Part shown: one piece after another, positions 7,777 through 17,547 of the stretch
Position numbering within the stretch: the stretch's first letter is position 1
Layout: every line of letters begins with the position of its first letter
NCBI GenBank assembly: GCA_965203375.1
Contig: OZ241886.1
Coordinates: 3,658,001-3,722,000, forward strand
Direction: 5' to 3'
DNA: 64,000 nucleotides
Source of the DNA: CATQHS01 sp965203375
GTDB taxonomy: Bacteria > Actinomycetota > Acidimicrobiia > Acidimicrobiales > Aldehydirespiratoraceae
The notes under the pieces: generated by a model
What the model saw: the letters and a program-made list of their open reading frames with translations, nothing else
Databases searched by the model: none
What the model was told of the DNA's origin: nothing
Position numbers and translations under genes: made by a program

Positions 7777-10531
7777 GTTCACGCTCTTCAAGCCACAGTT
7801 GCTCACTCAGCCCTAGATCCGCTAACGCACGACGAAGCTCAGATTCAAAATTGCCAACCAGAGCCGAGTCAACTCTCACTGAGAATTCAACGCCAACACT
7901 CAGATCTTCTCCAGTCTTAAGCTTTGAAAGAATCTTCACACTCAACCGGTTCCAAGCTTCAGGAGGTACAGTTCCTTTAAGTCGAACCATCACTTTAGAC
8001 CCGTTAGGGGTTGGACTAGAAGTTTTGGAATCGGACTCAGGCGGGGGTTCAATGACAGCGCTCGGAGCGGGGGATATACTCGGATCAATTGGCGACTCAT
8101 CTGATACTATCCCCAGTAGCTGATCAGCTCTAGCTTTAGTCAACAGGAATACATCTGCTTCAAATGTGACCTCTTCTTCTCCTATAGTTTCTTCGTACCA
8201 AAAACGTTCATATCGACCATCTCCCTTATCGCCAGAGGCTAATCCAAAATATCCATTCTTCACAAAATCGACAATTCGCCGTTTAAGTACTGGATCTGGA
8301 TCAATAAGCCTAGTCAGGGTGCCGTTCAAAAAACACTGGCGTAAGCTAATGAGCGGCCAGACACCAGAATCTTTGAGAGCAGGAGGCCAATGACGATCTA
8401 TATATCCAGCACCGACAGACTCGTCGAGTAAGGCATCTGATTTCAAAGCCGCTATGATCCGTCCACACAATGACTCACTCCCACTAGTATGACCCGCACC
8501 AAGATCTATAACTCTCAGCCCATCTATTGCTTGTGTATTCTTCAACACTACGAATCGATAGCTTGCCCACACCTCATCTTTAGCCACTTCCTCCGCTTCT
8601 CTAACCCTCGTATGCACTTCAACATGATCAGCTCGATCATATTCCGCGCCAAGAACGCCTTGCTCTAGTTCGTGAGCTACTCTCCGCCAGGCAAGCCATA
8701 GCTCAACCTTTTCCTGCAATTCCCGGCCTGGCTTGCGTATACACCATACAATAGCACCAGGATAGAGTCGGGACGATTTGTGCCGCTCTTCGGTCCACTG
8801 ACCAAGACGTTCATAAAGATAGCCATTTTCCCGCCATTCTTCATCAGGATCTAGGACGACTAACATCAGGCGAGGAGAATCTCGCACTGTATCACCACTG
8901 TCCGGAAAATAGACAACAGGAACCGTTGCGCCCCGGGCAAATTCACCTTCAACAACCTTACGAACGGCGGGCTTTATATCAATCTCTTCATCAAGTGAAG
9001 CACGTCTGTCGCTTACAACTTTCCTCAATGTCGCTTGGTGGTGGATGCGGTAACCGTCCGTACCAACTTTGCGGATGAAAAAACTAGACCGCTCCAGAGC
9101 CGAAGCAGCATTGTCTATCGTCGTAGTTTCAACATTCGGCTCACCTAGATCGAATCTCAATTCAGGCAAGTGCGCCACCTTGTCAACCTGTCCTCCAGAT
9201 GACTCAAACAGGATGGCCGTACCTACCCGACGATGAATGTCTCGGAGAACGTCTTTGGTATCCGCATCTAATGAGCGGGCATGAGCTGTTTCACTGGAAA
9301 GGTCCGCATCAATGGCTACATCAAGACGGGACTCACCCAACTGGCCTAAGACCACGGCACGGAACTCTGGAATATGCAGCGGCGCAGACCCTAGAGTAAT
9401 AAGTGGTTCTTTGCGAGCTTGGCGAAAATGCTCACTTGCAGCCCATGAAATCCATTGCGCTAACATAGCTAAGGCTCCGCGAGTCTGTTGAAACTGCGGA
9501 AGTGCGCGCCACTTACGTTGGAAAACGGAAAGAGTCGACGGATGGAACGGATAACACGATTCAAAGCGACTCTTGAGGAAGGCTTGACCCTTAGAAGATC
9601 TTATTGCTGTGTCCACAGAGGTCCATTCAGGTGGAAGTCTTGCTGACCGCTCAAAACACCATTGGGAATAGATTTTGGCCACTCGCTCTCGCGTGCGTTC
9701 ACTACCCAAATCCTCAAACAGGCGACGGCGCACAACTTCGCTGATCTCAGATTCGTCATTAGCGATGAGGTCACGTGCGACTCGACGAACAACCTTGGTT
9801 ATACGATTCTGCCAATCTTGATCCCATTCAGTCATCTCTACCTGGCTACGCGGCAAACTAATAACGGCCGCAGCCCGACTCATGCCGGTAATAGCCACAG
9901 TTAAATTTTGCAAGAATGCATGGAATGACTCTGCCAGAGTACGGTGACGGTTAACAAAATTAAGCACCTCATCAAACAAGAGCAGCACCGGCGCTTCAGC
10001 AGCAGCGAACATTCGGCTAAGCGCATCCGTACCCGGTGGGATAGTTTTTGCCGTGCTCCCTAGTTCGGCTACACCCTTGTCCCCAGCTATCTGTCGAGCA
10101 AGGTCAATCCAAGGAGTCTCCTTGCCTTCAGCAGGATCCCAAGCGTTACCTACAAAGACACCGACGCGAGCACTAGGAACTTCAGTTACGCTCGCCTCGC
10201 TCAACAGCCCCACGACGCCTGGCAATGCGGCAGCCTTTTTTCCCGCGTTTGCAAGGTGATAAAGGGACGTCAATGTGTGTGTCTTACCTCCACCAAACTG
10301 TGTTATCAGCGTTAAGACCGGTGCCGTATCTGAGGTTTCACCAGACAGACGACGCAAGACCATGCCGGAATGACGCGTCAGAGCGTCCGTAAAGCAAGTA
10401 CGAGAGAAAAACTGCACAGGGTCGGTATAGTCCTTCGGCGCAGTTCCAGCCACCACCTGCTCCAATGCAATAGCGAACTCGTCTGGACTAAACGACCTGC
10501 CCTCTCGGACTTCCTTTCGGAGTGTCACCAC
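7772..10531 (-). CDS. DUF499-family AAA ATPase (BrxC/PglY-like), defence operon gene 5
   Basis: A 919-residue ATPase. Walker A is FGGGKTHT (about residues 79-86) and Walker B is LLLFDEVLNF (about 183-192), the pattern of DUF499 proteins. Members accompany DUF1156 methylases and helicases in predicted antiphage loci, and the related BrxC/PglY is the ATPase of BREX. It probably drives nucleotide-dependent assembly or signalling on DNA. The C-terminal third has an acidic, Pro/Ser-rich linker before the last 100 residues. It starts at GTG 10531 (or GTG 10528), 62 bases after the methylase gene. Composition is much more AT-rich than the host. An IS481 insertion duplicated its final bases without changing the protein. 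Confidence 0.85.
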   Translation of the reverse strand: MVTLRKEVREGRSFSPDEFAIALEQVVAGTAPKDYTDPVQFFSRTCFTDALTRHSGMVLRRLSGETSDTAPVLTLITQFGGGKTHTLTSLYHLANAGKKAAALPGVVGLLSEASVTEVPSARVGVFVGNAWDPAEGKETPWIDLARQIAGDKGVAELGSTAKTIPPGTDALSRMFAAAEAPVLLLFDEVLNFVNRHRTLAESFHAFLQNLTVAITGMSRAAAVISLPRSQVEMTEWDQDWQNRITKVVRRVARDLIANDESEISEVVRRRLFEDLGSERTRERVAKIYSQWCFERSARLPPEWTSVDTAIRSSKGQAFLKSRFESCYPFHPSTLSVFQRKWRALPQFQQTRGALAMLAQWISWAASEHFRQARKEPLITLGSAPLHIPEFRAVVLGQLGESRLDVAIDADLSSETAHARSLDADTKDVLRDIHRRVGTAILFESSGGQVDKVAHLPELRFDLGEPNVETTTIDNAASALERSSFFIRKVGTDGYRIHHQATLRKVVSDRRASLDEEIDIKPAVRKVVEGEFARGATVPVVYFPDSGDTVRDSPRLMLVVLDPDEEWRENGYLYERLGQWTEERHKSSRLYPGAIVWCIRKPGRELQEKVELWLAWRRVAHELEQGVLGAEYDRADHVEVHTRVREAEEVAKDEVWASYRFVVLKNTQAIDGLRVIDLGAGHTSGSESLCGRIIAALKSDALLDESVGAGYIDRHWPPALKDSGVWPLISLRQCFLNGTLTRLIDPDPVLKRRIVDFVKNGYFGLASGDKGDGRYERFWYEETIGEEEVTFEADVFLLTKARADQLLGIVSDESPIDPSISPAPSAVIEPPPESDSKTSSPTPNGSKVMVRLKGTVPPEAWNRLSVKILSKLKTGEDLSVGVEFSVRVDSALVGNFESELRRALADLGLSEQLWLEEREP

Positions 10532-10593
10532 TCGGTACCAAGGATCGATGATGCCCTACCTCCCGAAGCCAGCCTAGTTGCTAACGTCCAAGA

Positions 10594-13500
10594 CTACCGC
10601 GGCATAGCCAACAGCATAGCGTCAACCAGCCTTTTCGCCTGACTCGGCCGAGGATAGAGGGCTGAAAGAGCGTTGGCCAGCCGCAAGAAATCAGGAGCAC
10701 GTTCACGCTCCACACGAAGCAGAGTTCGCAAAGCTTCAGTACGGCCTGAGGCTTGGAGCAACATTGCAGCATGGAGACGGTCGAGGGTCGTAGTAGCATG
10801 ATGTGTGGTCAAGTCATCTAATTCGTCCGCTCTCGATCTCATTCGACGGCGAATCCGACCACGGGTAATAGATGGCGGTACAGAGAAAAGGTTGAGCTGT
10901 AGAGAAGACATTGTCCCCGACTCAATTTCATCAGCTAAAGTATCGGCTCCTGATTCGCCGAATAGTCGCCTACTTCGTTCCTCAACCGATAGCAAACGCA
11001 CTACACCCTTTTTAGTTTCAATAATACGATTCTCCCAATCATCTAGATGAATTCCCAAAGGTTGAGCAAATCGTCGAACCACATCAAAAGGCAGAGTGAA
11101 ACTTAGACCATTGCGGCGTTTAGCTTCTTCTACATCATCTGCATCATCATCATCATCAGATCGTTCGTTGCTTCCAGATACGGTACTTTGCATCGTCCAC
11201 AGGAAAAGTGCAGTCAGTCGAGCATCCTCCTCCAAAGCACCCTCTGTAATACTTTGCTGACCAGAAGATCCGACTGTGCCCAATATTTGTCCAAGTGCTT
11301 CGAGACCCACAACTTCCCAAACCTTCTCCAGATACTCAGGTAACTTCACAGTGCGACCTTCTGCCGTCTCCACATTAGAGTATCTACTGTAGATTTCTAG
11401 AGCTGGACCTACACAAGCAAAAACTAGATCTGCACCCCGGATGCCCTCACTCTCCAGACGCTTCATCCATTCACCAACACTTACAGGTAATTCACTTAAC
11501 ACATCAGCCCAATCTCCAACTGGGGCTGACTCAGATCGGGGGCGACAAACTAAATGAACGCTTGTAGCTAGTGCGGCAGATTCGCGAGCACGCAAGCGAG
11601 TGACACTTTCGGTAGCAATAGGCCAAGACCCAGTGATAGTCCAACCACCGCGGATCATGCCCGAGAGCAACGCTTCCCAACCTTCGGTAGTCTTGTGAGC
11701 AAAAACTACCGAACCTATACCATCTTCACTGAGCATTTGACGACCATTAGCAAAGGTGTGTGCCATTATCATCTCAAACCATTGACGATCTTTAGGGCTA
11801 CCTTCATATTGCTTAGATTTATCCTGAACTGCTTCAGGCATCTTGGGTGAAAGCGGGTTGTTATGATCAAATGGGTCAACTAACAGAGGGTGATCGGGTA
11901 AAGTACGCTTAAGCCACACAAGAAAGAAATCAGAAAGATCCGAATACGGTACCGCATCATAGTAAGGAGGATCGGTAAAATAAACTTTCGCACTTCCATC
12001 TGGTAAAGGCAAACTAGTCCTAGCAGCATCAGCCTGTCGCACAGCCCCTGTCCGAGAAACAGCTAATGAAGTCTTCTTTACAACTTCAAGAATATGTTGA
12101 ACGGCACGTTCTACACCCATATAAGCTTTACTTTTAATATCTGTTTCTACAAAATCCCAAACAAACGGTACTGCTTGTCTCCCAAAAAGATCGCCGATAT
12201 CTTCGCTAGAAGCACGCCATGTAGCTAGCGAGCAATTAAAGTCAGCCACCTTAGAAACTGCACAAGCTAAAAGTTCAGCTATGGGCTGAGATTTCTCCGA
12301 TTGGTAAAGTCTGGAAATGATCTCGCTAACCATATAGAGTGATAGATTTTGTCTTGCCGTGAACAGGTCACCCCATTGAAGTATTCCATAACGCTGAACA
12401 CGAAATCCCAAGGTCCCAACAGGAGGTAGAGGCTCATTGGGTATCGGACAAAGATGCTGTCTACCACCCAATTCCCACTCTCTCAAAAGATCAACGACAC
12501 GTCGCTGTGCTCCAAATACTGCTGCGTAGTCAGCATCTGTAGGCAAACGATAATAACGGCCCCGCTCACCAGGTCTCTGAATAACGACAGCCATAATCTT
12601 AGCACCTCCGATACGTTGTCCATGACCATCAAATTTTGGATTTGCTCCGCCACTACAATTTCGAAATTGGGCTCGTACTCGCTCTGGCTGTAAGGTAGTT
12701 CCACAAATAGCACATGTAGCCCGCCCTCTGGTCACTGTTCCACTTTCCACCTCATAATCATTATCTGGTTCAAATATCTCAAAATCTACCCAAGAACATG
12801 CGTTAGCAGATTTACGTACCACCTTTCGCAATGCTCGCTTACGATTGGATTTTCTGCAGAGCCAAAAAGAACGCATGAGCGGTATCTCTGCACCACAATC
12901 AGGAGCTTCACATACGACAGTTCGAGCCCATAGATATGCAATCGGAGTCGCGCCGTCAGGATCTTTGGGATAAAAATCAGCCAGACCAGCCAATAATTCC
13001 TTCTGTATTGATTCTAACGCCTCCTGTAGTTCGTCAGCCACGTTTGATCCTGAACGTGGAATAGTTTCTAACATTACTTTGAGGATAAGACAAGCCACCG
13101 GATTTAGGTCACTTGCAAAAGCTTCACACCCTAACCGTAACGCCTCTAATGGGATGGACCCACCACCAGCAAAGTGATCTACAACTAAAGGATCTTCCCC
13201 CGGGTGAGCGGCCTCCACCAGATCACGAGCTGTCGTCAAAAATGCTTCGTTCGCAGCATTATTCCAACTGGCAAAGTCCGAAATAAAGCGCAATATCATT
13301 TGTCGCAATCCTTCATCTGTCTCTACTAGGTGATCCCATCCAGATGGTCGACCATGCATTCCAAGAAGTAGTGCTCTAGCTTTTCCCTTAAACTCCGCTG
13401 GACAATGACGATCGACGGGATCGGGTAACAACAGTCCCATCAAAACCGCTCGAGATGAAGCCAACGGCCGCCGAGCCCACCAGTGATGCAAAGTTGATGG

Positions 13501-13605
13501 GAGTCCACGAGGAACAGGAAACTTCTTTTCGGCCACCGCGTGCTTTGACACTCCGGCGATAGGAAAGTCGACTTCAGCTAGGCGCTTACACGCTTTGGGA
13601 ATCAT
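10594..13605 (-). CDS. DUF1156-domain adenine-specific DNA methyltransferase, defence operon gene 4
   Basis: A 1003-residue methylase. The N-terminal DUF1156 block reads LPSTLHHWWARRPLASSRAV (about residues 35-54). The SAM motif is DHFAGGGSIPLEALRLG (143-159). Two cysteine pairs (CEAPDC about 232-237, CAIC about 298-301) look like a zinc ribbon, and the catalytic motif is TDPPYYD (544-550). This matches COG1743 enzymes, the modification arm of several predicted antiphage systems and of type 3 BREX (PglXI). It likely methylates adenine in host DNA so that the system spares self. The start overlaps the stop of the AlbA_2 gene (ATGA at 13602-13605). An Asp-run (DDDDDADD) lies near residue 840. 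Confidence 0.88.
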   Translation of the reverse strand: MIPKACKRLAEVDFPIAGVSKHAVAEKKFPVPRGLPSTLHHWWARRPLASSRAVLMGLLLPDPVDRHCPAEFKGKARALLLGMHGRPSGWDHLVETDEGLRQMILRFISDFASWNNAANEAFLTTARDLVEAAHPGEDPLVVDHFAGGGSIPLEALRLGCEAFASDLNPVACLILKVMLETIPRSGSNVADELQEALESIQKELLAGLADFYPKDPDGATPIAYLWARTVVCEAPDCGAEIPLMRSFWLCRKSNRKRALRKVVRKSANACSWVDFEIFEPDNDYEVESGTVTRGRATCAICGTTLQPERVRAQFRNCSGGANPKFDGHGQRIGGAKIMAVVIQRPGERGRYYRLPTDADYAAVFGAQRRVVDLLREWELGGRQHLCPIPNEPLPPVGTLGFRVQRYGILQWGDLFTARQNLSLYMVSEIISRLYQSEKSQPIAELLACAVSKVADFNCSLATWRASSEDIGDLFGRQAVPFVWDFVETDIKSKAYMGVERAVQHILEVVKKTSLAVSRTGAVRQADAARTSLPLPDGSAKVYFTDPPYYDAVPYSDLSDFFLVWLKRTLPDHPLLVDPFDHNNPLSPKMPEAVQDKSKQYEGSPKDRQWFEMIMAHTFANGRQMLSEDGIGSVVFAHKTTEGWEALLSGMIRGGWTITGSWPIATESVTRLRARESAALATSVHLVCRPRSESAPVGDWADVLSELPVSVGEWMKRLESEGIRGADLVFACVGPALEIYSRYSNVETAEGRTVKLPEYLEKVWEVVGLEALGQILGTVGSSGQQSITEGALEEDARLTALFLWTMQSTVSGSNERSDDDDDADDVEEAKRRNGLSFTLPFDVVRRFAQPLGIHLDDWENRIIETKKGVVRLLSVEERSRRLFGESGADTLADEIESGTMSSLQLNLFSVPPSITRGRIRRRMRSRADELDDLTTHHATTTLDRLHAAMLLQASGRTEALRTLLRVERERAPDFLRLANALSALYPRPSQAKRLVDAMLLAMPR

Positions 13606-14822
13606 GAACTTTTCCTAAGGCACACGATAAATTGATTTTCACCTTCAATGAAGTCTGGCTCAGTTCCATTGTGCTCAAGCATTCGAGGAATAACTTTACT
13701 ACGTATCCCCATTCCACGAGCATCCACGTAACCATAATCACGCATGATATTGACTAAGACTTGATTCCGCGCGTACCGCATCCCAGATTTAACTGACTCT
13801 ATAGTCAACGTGTTTGGTAGCTTACCTGGGCTGTGGACTTCTAAACGATCTGAAAATATTTGAAGCGTTACATCAGTGCCAGAAATGCTATAGTCACGAT
13901 GAATCAAAGCATTGACAATAATCTCACGTACGACCTCTTCAGGATAATCCCAATCTTCATAGCGTTGAGCATCCTCAAGCCATGAATGAGGCGAGATATT
14001 TCGACGGACAAAATCCCAGGCTTGATCCACAATTCCCGATTCAACTACTAACTCATTAGAATACAGCGGGACCAGCGGACCTTTTATATATTCATCGGCG
14101 CGGACCGCATAATCTGGTTCTTCGCCAGGATAACATATCGCACGAATACCCGACTGAGAGACAAACCTTCCTGGATTCCGTCCAAACAAGAGTATCCCAT
14201 CCACGGTTACTGCAACCTGATCTTCAATTCTAACCATAAGTTCCAAATTTAAAAGTTCTCTCTGCCAACGTTCAATATCTGTGGGAGCTGGGACATCTCC
14301 TGATAAGAGGCGAGTATAATAGTCTTGCAGTCTTCGGAAATCAAGTGACTCCCAAGTAGTGCCGGGTACTGGTTTCAATCCGTATCGGAGTCTTCCAGAT
14401 TGTTGATACAACCGCTCTTCTTCTTCGCGAGATGCTTGACGAATTGTTGTCCCGACACGCACTAGAGTGAGCCAGGCCGACTTACGCTTTGCCTTGTATG
14501 GCTTATTGGCGGCATCTGCTGGCAACGTAATTAAGCCAACCATTCTACCTTCCAACTCGAAAGTATCCCAATAAGGAATCACTTCAGGGCGGACATGGTC
14601 ACGAGCTACCTGCATGACCCATTCTTCAGCTTCGCTCGGTTTACGGGTAAGTCCAGAAACTGAGCCGCCGTCTTCAATACCAAGTAATATATAGCCACCC
14701 CGCAGATTCAATAAGGCCACAATTAGTTCTGCAAGCTTTTCGGGTGGGATATCGTCACGTTTAAATTCAACACTAGAAGTTTCTCCGCCTCGAATTAATT
14801 CTATCAACCTTATCCGATTCAT
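13602..14822 (-). CDS. AlbA_2/Schlafen-like putative DNA-binding ATPase, defence operon gene 3
   Basis: A 406-residue protein with two recognised parts. The N-terminal AlbA_2 (Schlafen AAA_4) domain shows ETSSVEFKRDDIPPEKLAEL and LRGGYILLGIEDGGSVSG. The C-terminal HATPase_c_4/RecG-like module shows PEEVVREIIVNALIHRDYS and RNQVLVNIMRDYGYVDARG. Such proteins are annotated as transcriptional regulators or ATP-dependent DNA-binding factors, and the Schlafen fold also occurs in nucleic-acid nucleases. Here it is wedged between the TrlF gene (10-base gap) and the methylase (4-base overlap), so it is made in step with the system. Whether it regulates or acts as an effector is open. Confidence 0.8.
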   Translation of the reverse strand: MNRIRLIELIRGGETSSVEFKRDDIPPEKLAELIVALLNLRGGYILLGIEDGGSVSGLTRKPSEAEEWVMQVARDHVRPEVIPYWDTFELEGRMVGLITLPADAANKPYKAKRKSAWLTLVRVGTTIRQASREEEERLYQQSGRLRYGLKPVPGTTWESLDFRRLQDYYTRLLSGDVPAPTDIERWQRELLNLELMVRIEDQVAVTVDGILLFGRNPGRFVSQSGIRAICYPGEEPDYAVRADEYIKGPLVPLYSNELVVESGIVDQAWDFVRRNISPHSWLEDAQRYEDWDYPEEVVREIIVNALIHRDYSISGTDVTLQIFSDRLEVHSPGKLPNTLTIESVKSGMRYARNQVLVNIMRDYGYVDARGMGIRSKVIPRMLEHNGTEPDFIEGENQFIVCLRKSS

Positions 14823-14832
14823 AATTTACCCC

Positions 14833-17547
14833 TCAAAATCCGTATTTACGCCTACGAGTCTCGAAAGCTTCTCTACCGCCTTCGAGTATCTCTTCAACTA
14901 GCTTACGCACCTGACAATTGTCAATTGATCCCATATGATCTGGCTTTATCATCGCTCTTCCAACATCAGCCTCACCTGATGCTGTCAGTCCAAGAATCAA
15001 CTCTGCATCACCAAGCACAGGAATATTAGCATTATGGGTAGAAAATATAAATTGTCGACGACGTTTTTCTTCACGCATTCTTGGCACTATCCCATCAGTA
15101 ATAAAGCGATTATCTAGATCGTCTTCAGGCTGATCTATAACTAATGGAGCATCAGATTCTAATAGTAAAAGTAGTAGCACAGCCGTAGCCTTTTGACCAG
15201 TCGAGAGATTATTTAAATCTTGCCAGGAAGGAGAGTCACCGATGGGAGCCGTATTAAGACTAATTGAAGCTTCAGGCGGAAGATCAAGTTCTTCAATTTT
15301 CATAAGTGTCTCTGCCGACATCCTCGATAACCGTTCTGCTTGCCCTAAGGGAATCTGATAAGCTTCTTGTAGTGCCTTTAGTTCTTCTGGTCCGTTCTTT
15401 GCCTTTTGGCAAAATGCAACAAATCGGGGCACGGACAGATCCTCTAATTCCTGCAATCGTTGTATTACCTCAGACAACCGACCACCAATTTCAACCTTAA
15501 GAATTTCACATAGAGGTTTGCGATCTCCTTCATAGATTACTTTTACCTGTACGATATTCCGCAACTGCCTATTAACACGCTTAGATGCTTTACCTAAGAG
15601 GTGAAACTCGTTAGTTTTAACTTTTTCCCAATCTACAAGTAATTGGCGACGACGTCCCTCACATTCCTTCCTTGACTCGGTCAAGAGCCGCTGACGCTCT
15701 CGTAAGGGGCGTAATTTTTCAATCTCACTTCTCAAACGAATGAACTCTTGACCATCAGCAGCCGATGTTTTGAGTTCCCGCAACAATTCTTCGTACTCTT
15801 TTTCGATCTCGTCTTTATGCTCTTTCCATCTATTTTTAACACTATCCATATCGCGATCAAAGCGGCCGATAGCATGTCCAAGTGTGGTCACTATTTGTTC
15901 TAGGCTATCATTAAATTTTTCTAAAGCTGGATTGACATCAGCTAGAATATCTCTACCAGGGAGATCGGCAAGAGCTGTAGAAGATATAAAGGTCTGATCT
16001 ATCGGCAACTCTCGTCGCAACACTTCTAGCCATTCACGAAAAATGCCAATCCTATCAGGAATTGAATCAAGGAGTCTCTCTTCTCGAACAATCAGACTGC
16101 GATTCTTTAGTTTATCTTCAAAGCCAGCTTCTTGATAACGCGTTAATGTTTCTTCAAGGCTTGGCAAGCTTGACAACCTCTCATCAATATACTCCAGCTC
16201 AGAATCAATATCAACCATCAATTTCCTCGCCTGTTCTAAATCTCGACGTAAACTAACCTTCTGATTTATAGTATCTTCATCTTGTTGAACGAACCGTTGA
16301 AGTAATAGAGGAAGTTTCTCAGGGCTTTTTGTGAGTTCAGATAGTTCATGTTGCCCGTAAATTTCAACAGGCGGGAGAAGATTTTTAGGAAGTAACTTAG
16401 AAATTTTACCGTCTTCGTCGTAAACTACGGGTGGATGTGGAATAGTCCTTTCTATGAGATAATCTCGTTTCGCAGGCCGATAAGTACGTACACGCAACGA
16501 TAGTTTAGTACCAGGTTGAAGTACCTGACGAACTATTCCTGAATAGTTTTTCTTGGATTCGTCACCCATAGGTTCTAAATCAAGAACATATCGTAAGCTC
16601 TCAATTATAGTCGATTTCCCAGCACCTCGTCCACCGATTAAGATATTCAGATTAGGATTAAAGGCAACACTGACACCATCTAGGAACCCCGATTCCCATG
16701 ACAGATTAAGGAATTCAGCATGATCTTCAAGGTCTGGATCACTATTAAGTCGGATTCTAGAATCAGGATCAAGGAATGCTTGTCTAAGTCCTTCAATTGT
16801 AACTTCAGACATCTTTATCCAACAAGTCGACGTACAGTGATCCAAATCTTCAGGTTCCGTCACATCCTTAGCATTAATGACGGCAACCGCTTGATTCGTA
16901 CTAGCGGCACACTCACGCTTATAATTCGGATCTTTATTCTTGACTATAAGTTGTAAGTTATCGGCTAGATCACTCGTCGAACCCGGAATCTGGATAGCTA
17001 ATAAGTTTTCATTTTTCCAAGCATTAATTCTCGCCTGTCCATCTAAAACTTCAAACAAACCCTTATCAGTCGTCACATGTGCAGCTATAGTGATACCCCC
17101 TTGATCTCTCACCCTCTTTAAGATCTCATCAAATGGTTTTTTGGACAAATCCGATGAAGGTTCCGTACGAGTAATCTCAAACTCTCCAAGGAAGCGATCT
17201 AGCTGTCTTTCCTCAGTGCTTTGAGGATAGATGCACAAGACATGAACACCCTCAGACGAAGACAGTTCAAACCCAGGGAATAATTGGATATCTCGCTCCT
17301 TAGCCGCTGCCTTAAATATCGCAATATCTTTAACGCTATTATGATCTGTCAATGCTACTACAGAAATATCAAGCTCAGAAGCCCTCCTCATCATAGCTCT
17401 TGCATACTCATTGGCGTCGCCGCCCCGGTTGTGCCCGCGAAATGTTTGAGCATAGTGGTAGGGATTTACTTGAAGCGCACAACGATAAAAATGTGCTCCA
17501 GAAGAGACACCTACCGCCACCTCTGGTACAAGATCTTTGATACTCAT
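14833..17547 (-). CDS. TrlF-like PHP-domain/SMC-like ATPase, defence operon gene 2
   Basis: A 904-residue protein joining a PHP phosphoesterase-like domain to an SMC/RecN-type ATPase. PHP signs are VVALTDHNSV (about residues 64-73), QLFPGFELSSSEGVHVLC and ITIAAHV. The first metal motif, usually HxH, is CALQVNP, as I recall for the TrlF family, so catalysis may be altered. Walker A is IGGRGAGKST (about 304-313). A long coiled-coil (about 410-660) follows, then the ABC-like signature LSTGQKATA and Walker B LVIDQPEDDLDN. It could be a DNA-end or tRNA sensor-effector. ATG at 17547 is preferred because it overlaps the helicase stop (ATGA); a start at 17574 would put 31 bases of overlap. Confidence 0.82.
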   Translation of the reverse strand: MSIKDLVPEVAVGVSSGAHFYRCALQVNPYHYAQTFRGHNRGGDANEYARAMMRRASELDISVVALTDHNSVKDIAIFKAAAKERDIQLFPGFELSSSEGVHVLCIYPQSTEERQLDRFLGEFEITRTEPSSDLSKKPFDEILKRVRDQGGITIAAHVTTDKGLFEVLDGQARINAWKNENLLAIQIPGSTSDLADNLQLIVKNKDPNYKRECAASTNQAVAVINAKDVTEPEDLDHCTSTCWIKMSEVTIEGLRQAFLDPDSRIRLNSDPDLEDHAEFLNLSWESGFLDGVSVAFNPNLNILIGGRGAGKSTIIESLRYVLDLEPMGDESKKNYSGIVRQVLQPGTKLSLRVRTYRPAKRDYLIERTIPHPPVVYDEDGKISKLLPKNLLPPVEIYGQHELSELTKSPEKLPLLLQRFVQQDEDTINQKVSLRRDLEQARKLMVDIDSELEYIDERLSSLPSLEETLTRYQEAGFEDKLKNRSLIVREERLLDSIPDRIGIFREWLEVLRRELPIDQTFISSTALADLPGRDILADVNPALEKFNDSLEQIVTTLGHAIGRFDRDMDSVKNRWKEHKDEIEKEYEELLRELKTSAADGQEFIRLRSEIEKLRPLRERQRLLTESRKECEGRRRQLLVDWEKVKTNEFHLLGKASKRVNRQLRNIVQVKVIYEGDRKPLCEILKVEIGGRLSEVIQRLQELEDLSVPRFVAFCQKAKNGPEELKALQEAYQIPLGQAERLSRMSAETLMKIEELDLPPEASISLNTAPIGDSPSWQDLNNLSTGQKATAVLLLLLLESDAPLVIDQPEDDLDNRFITDGIVPRMREEKRRRQFIFSTHNANIPVLGDAELILGLTASGEADVGRAMIKPDHMGSIDNCQVRKLVEEILEGGREAFETRRRKYGF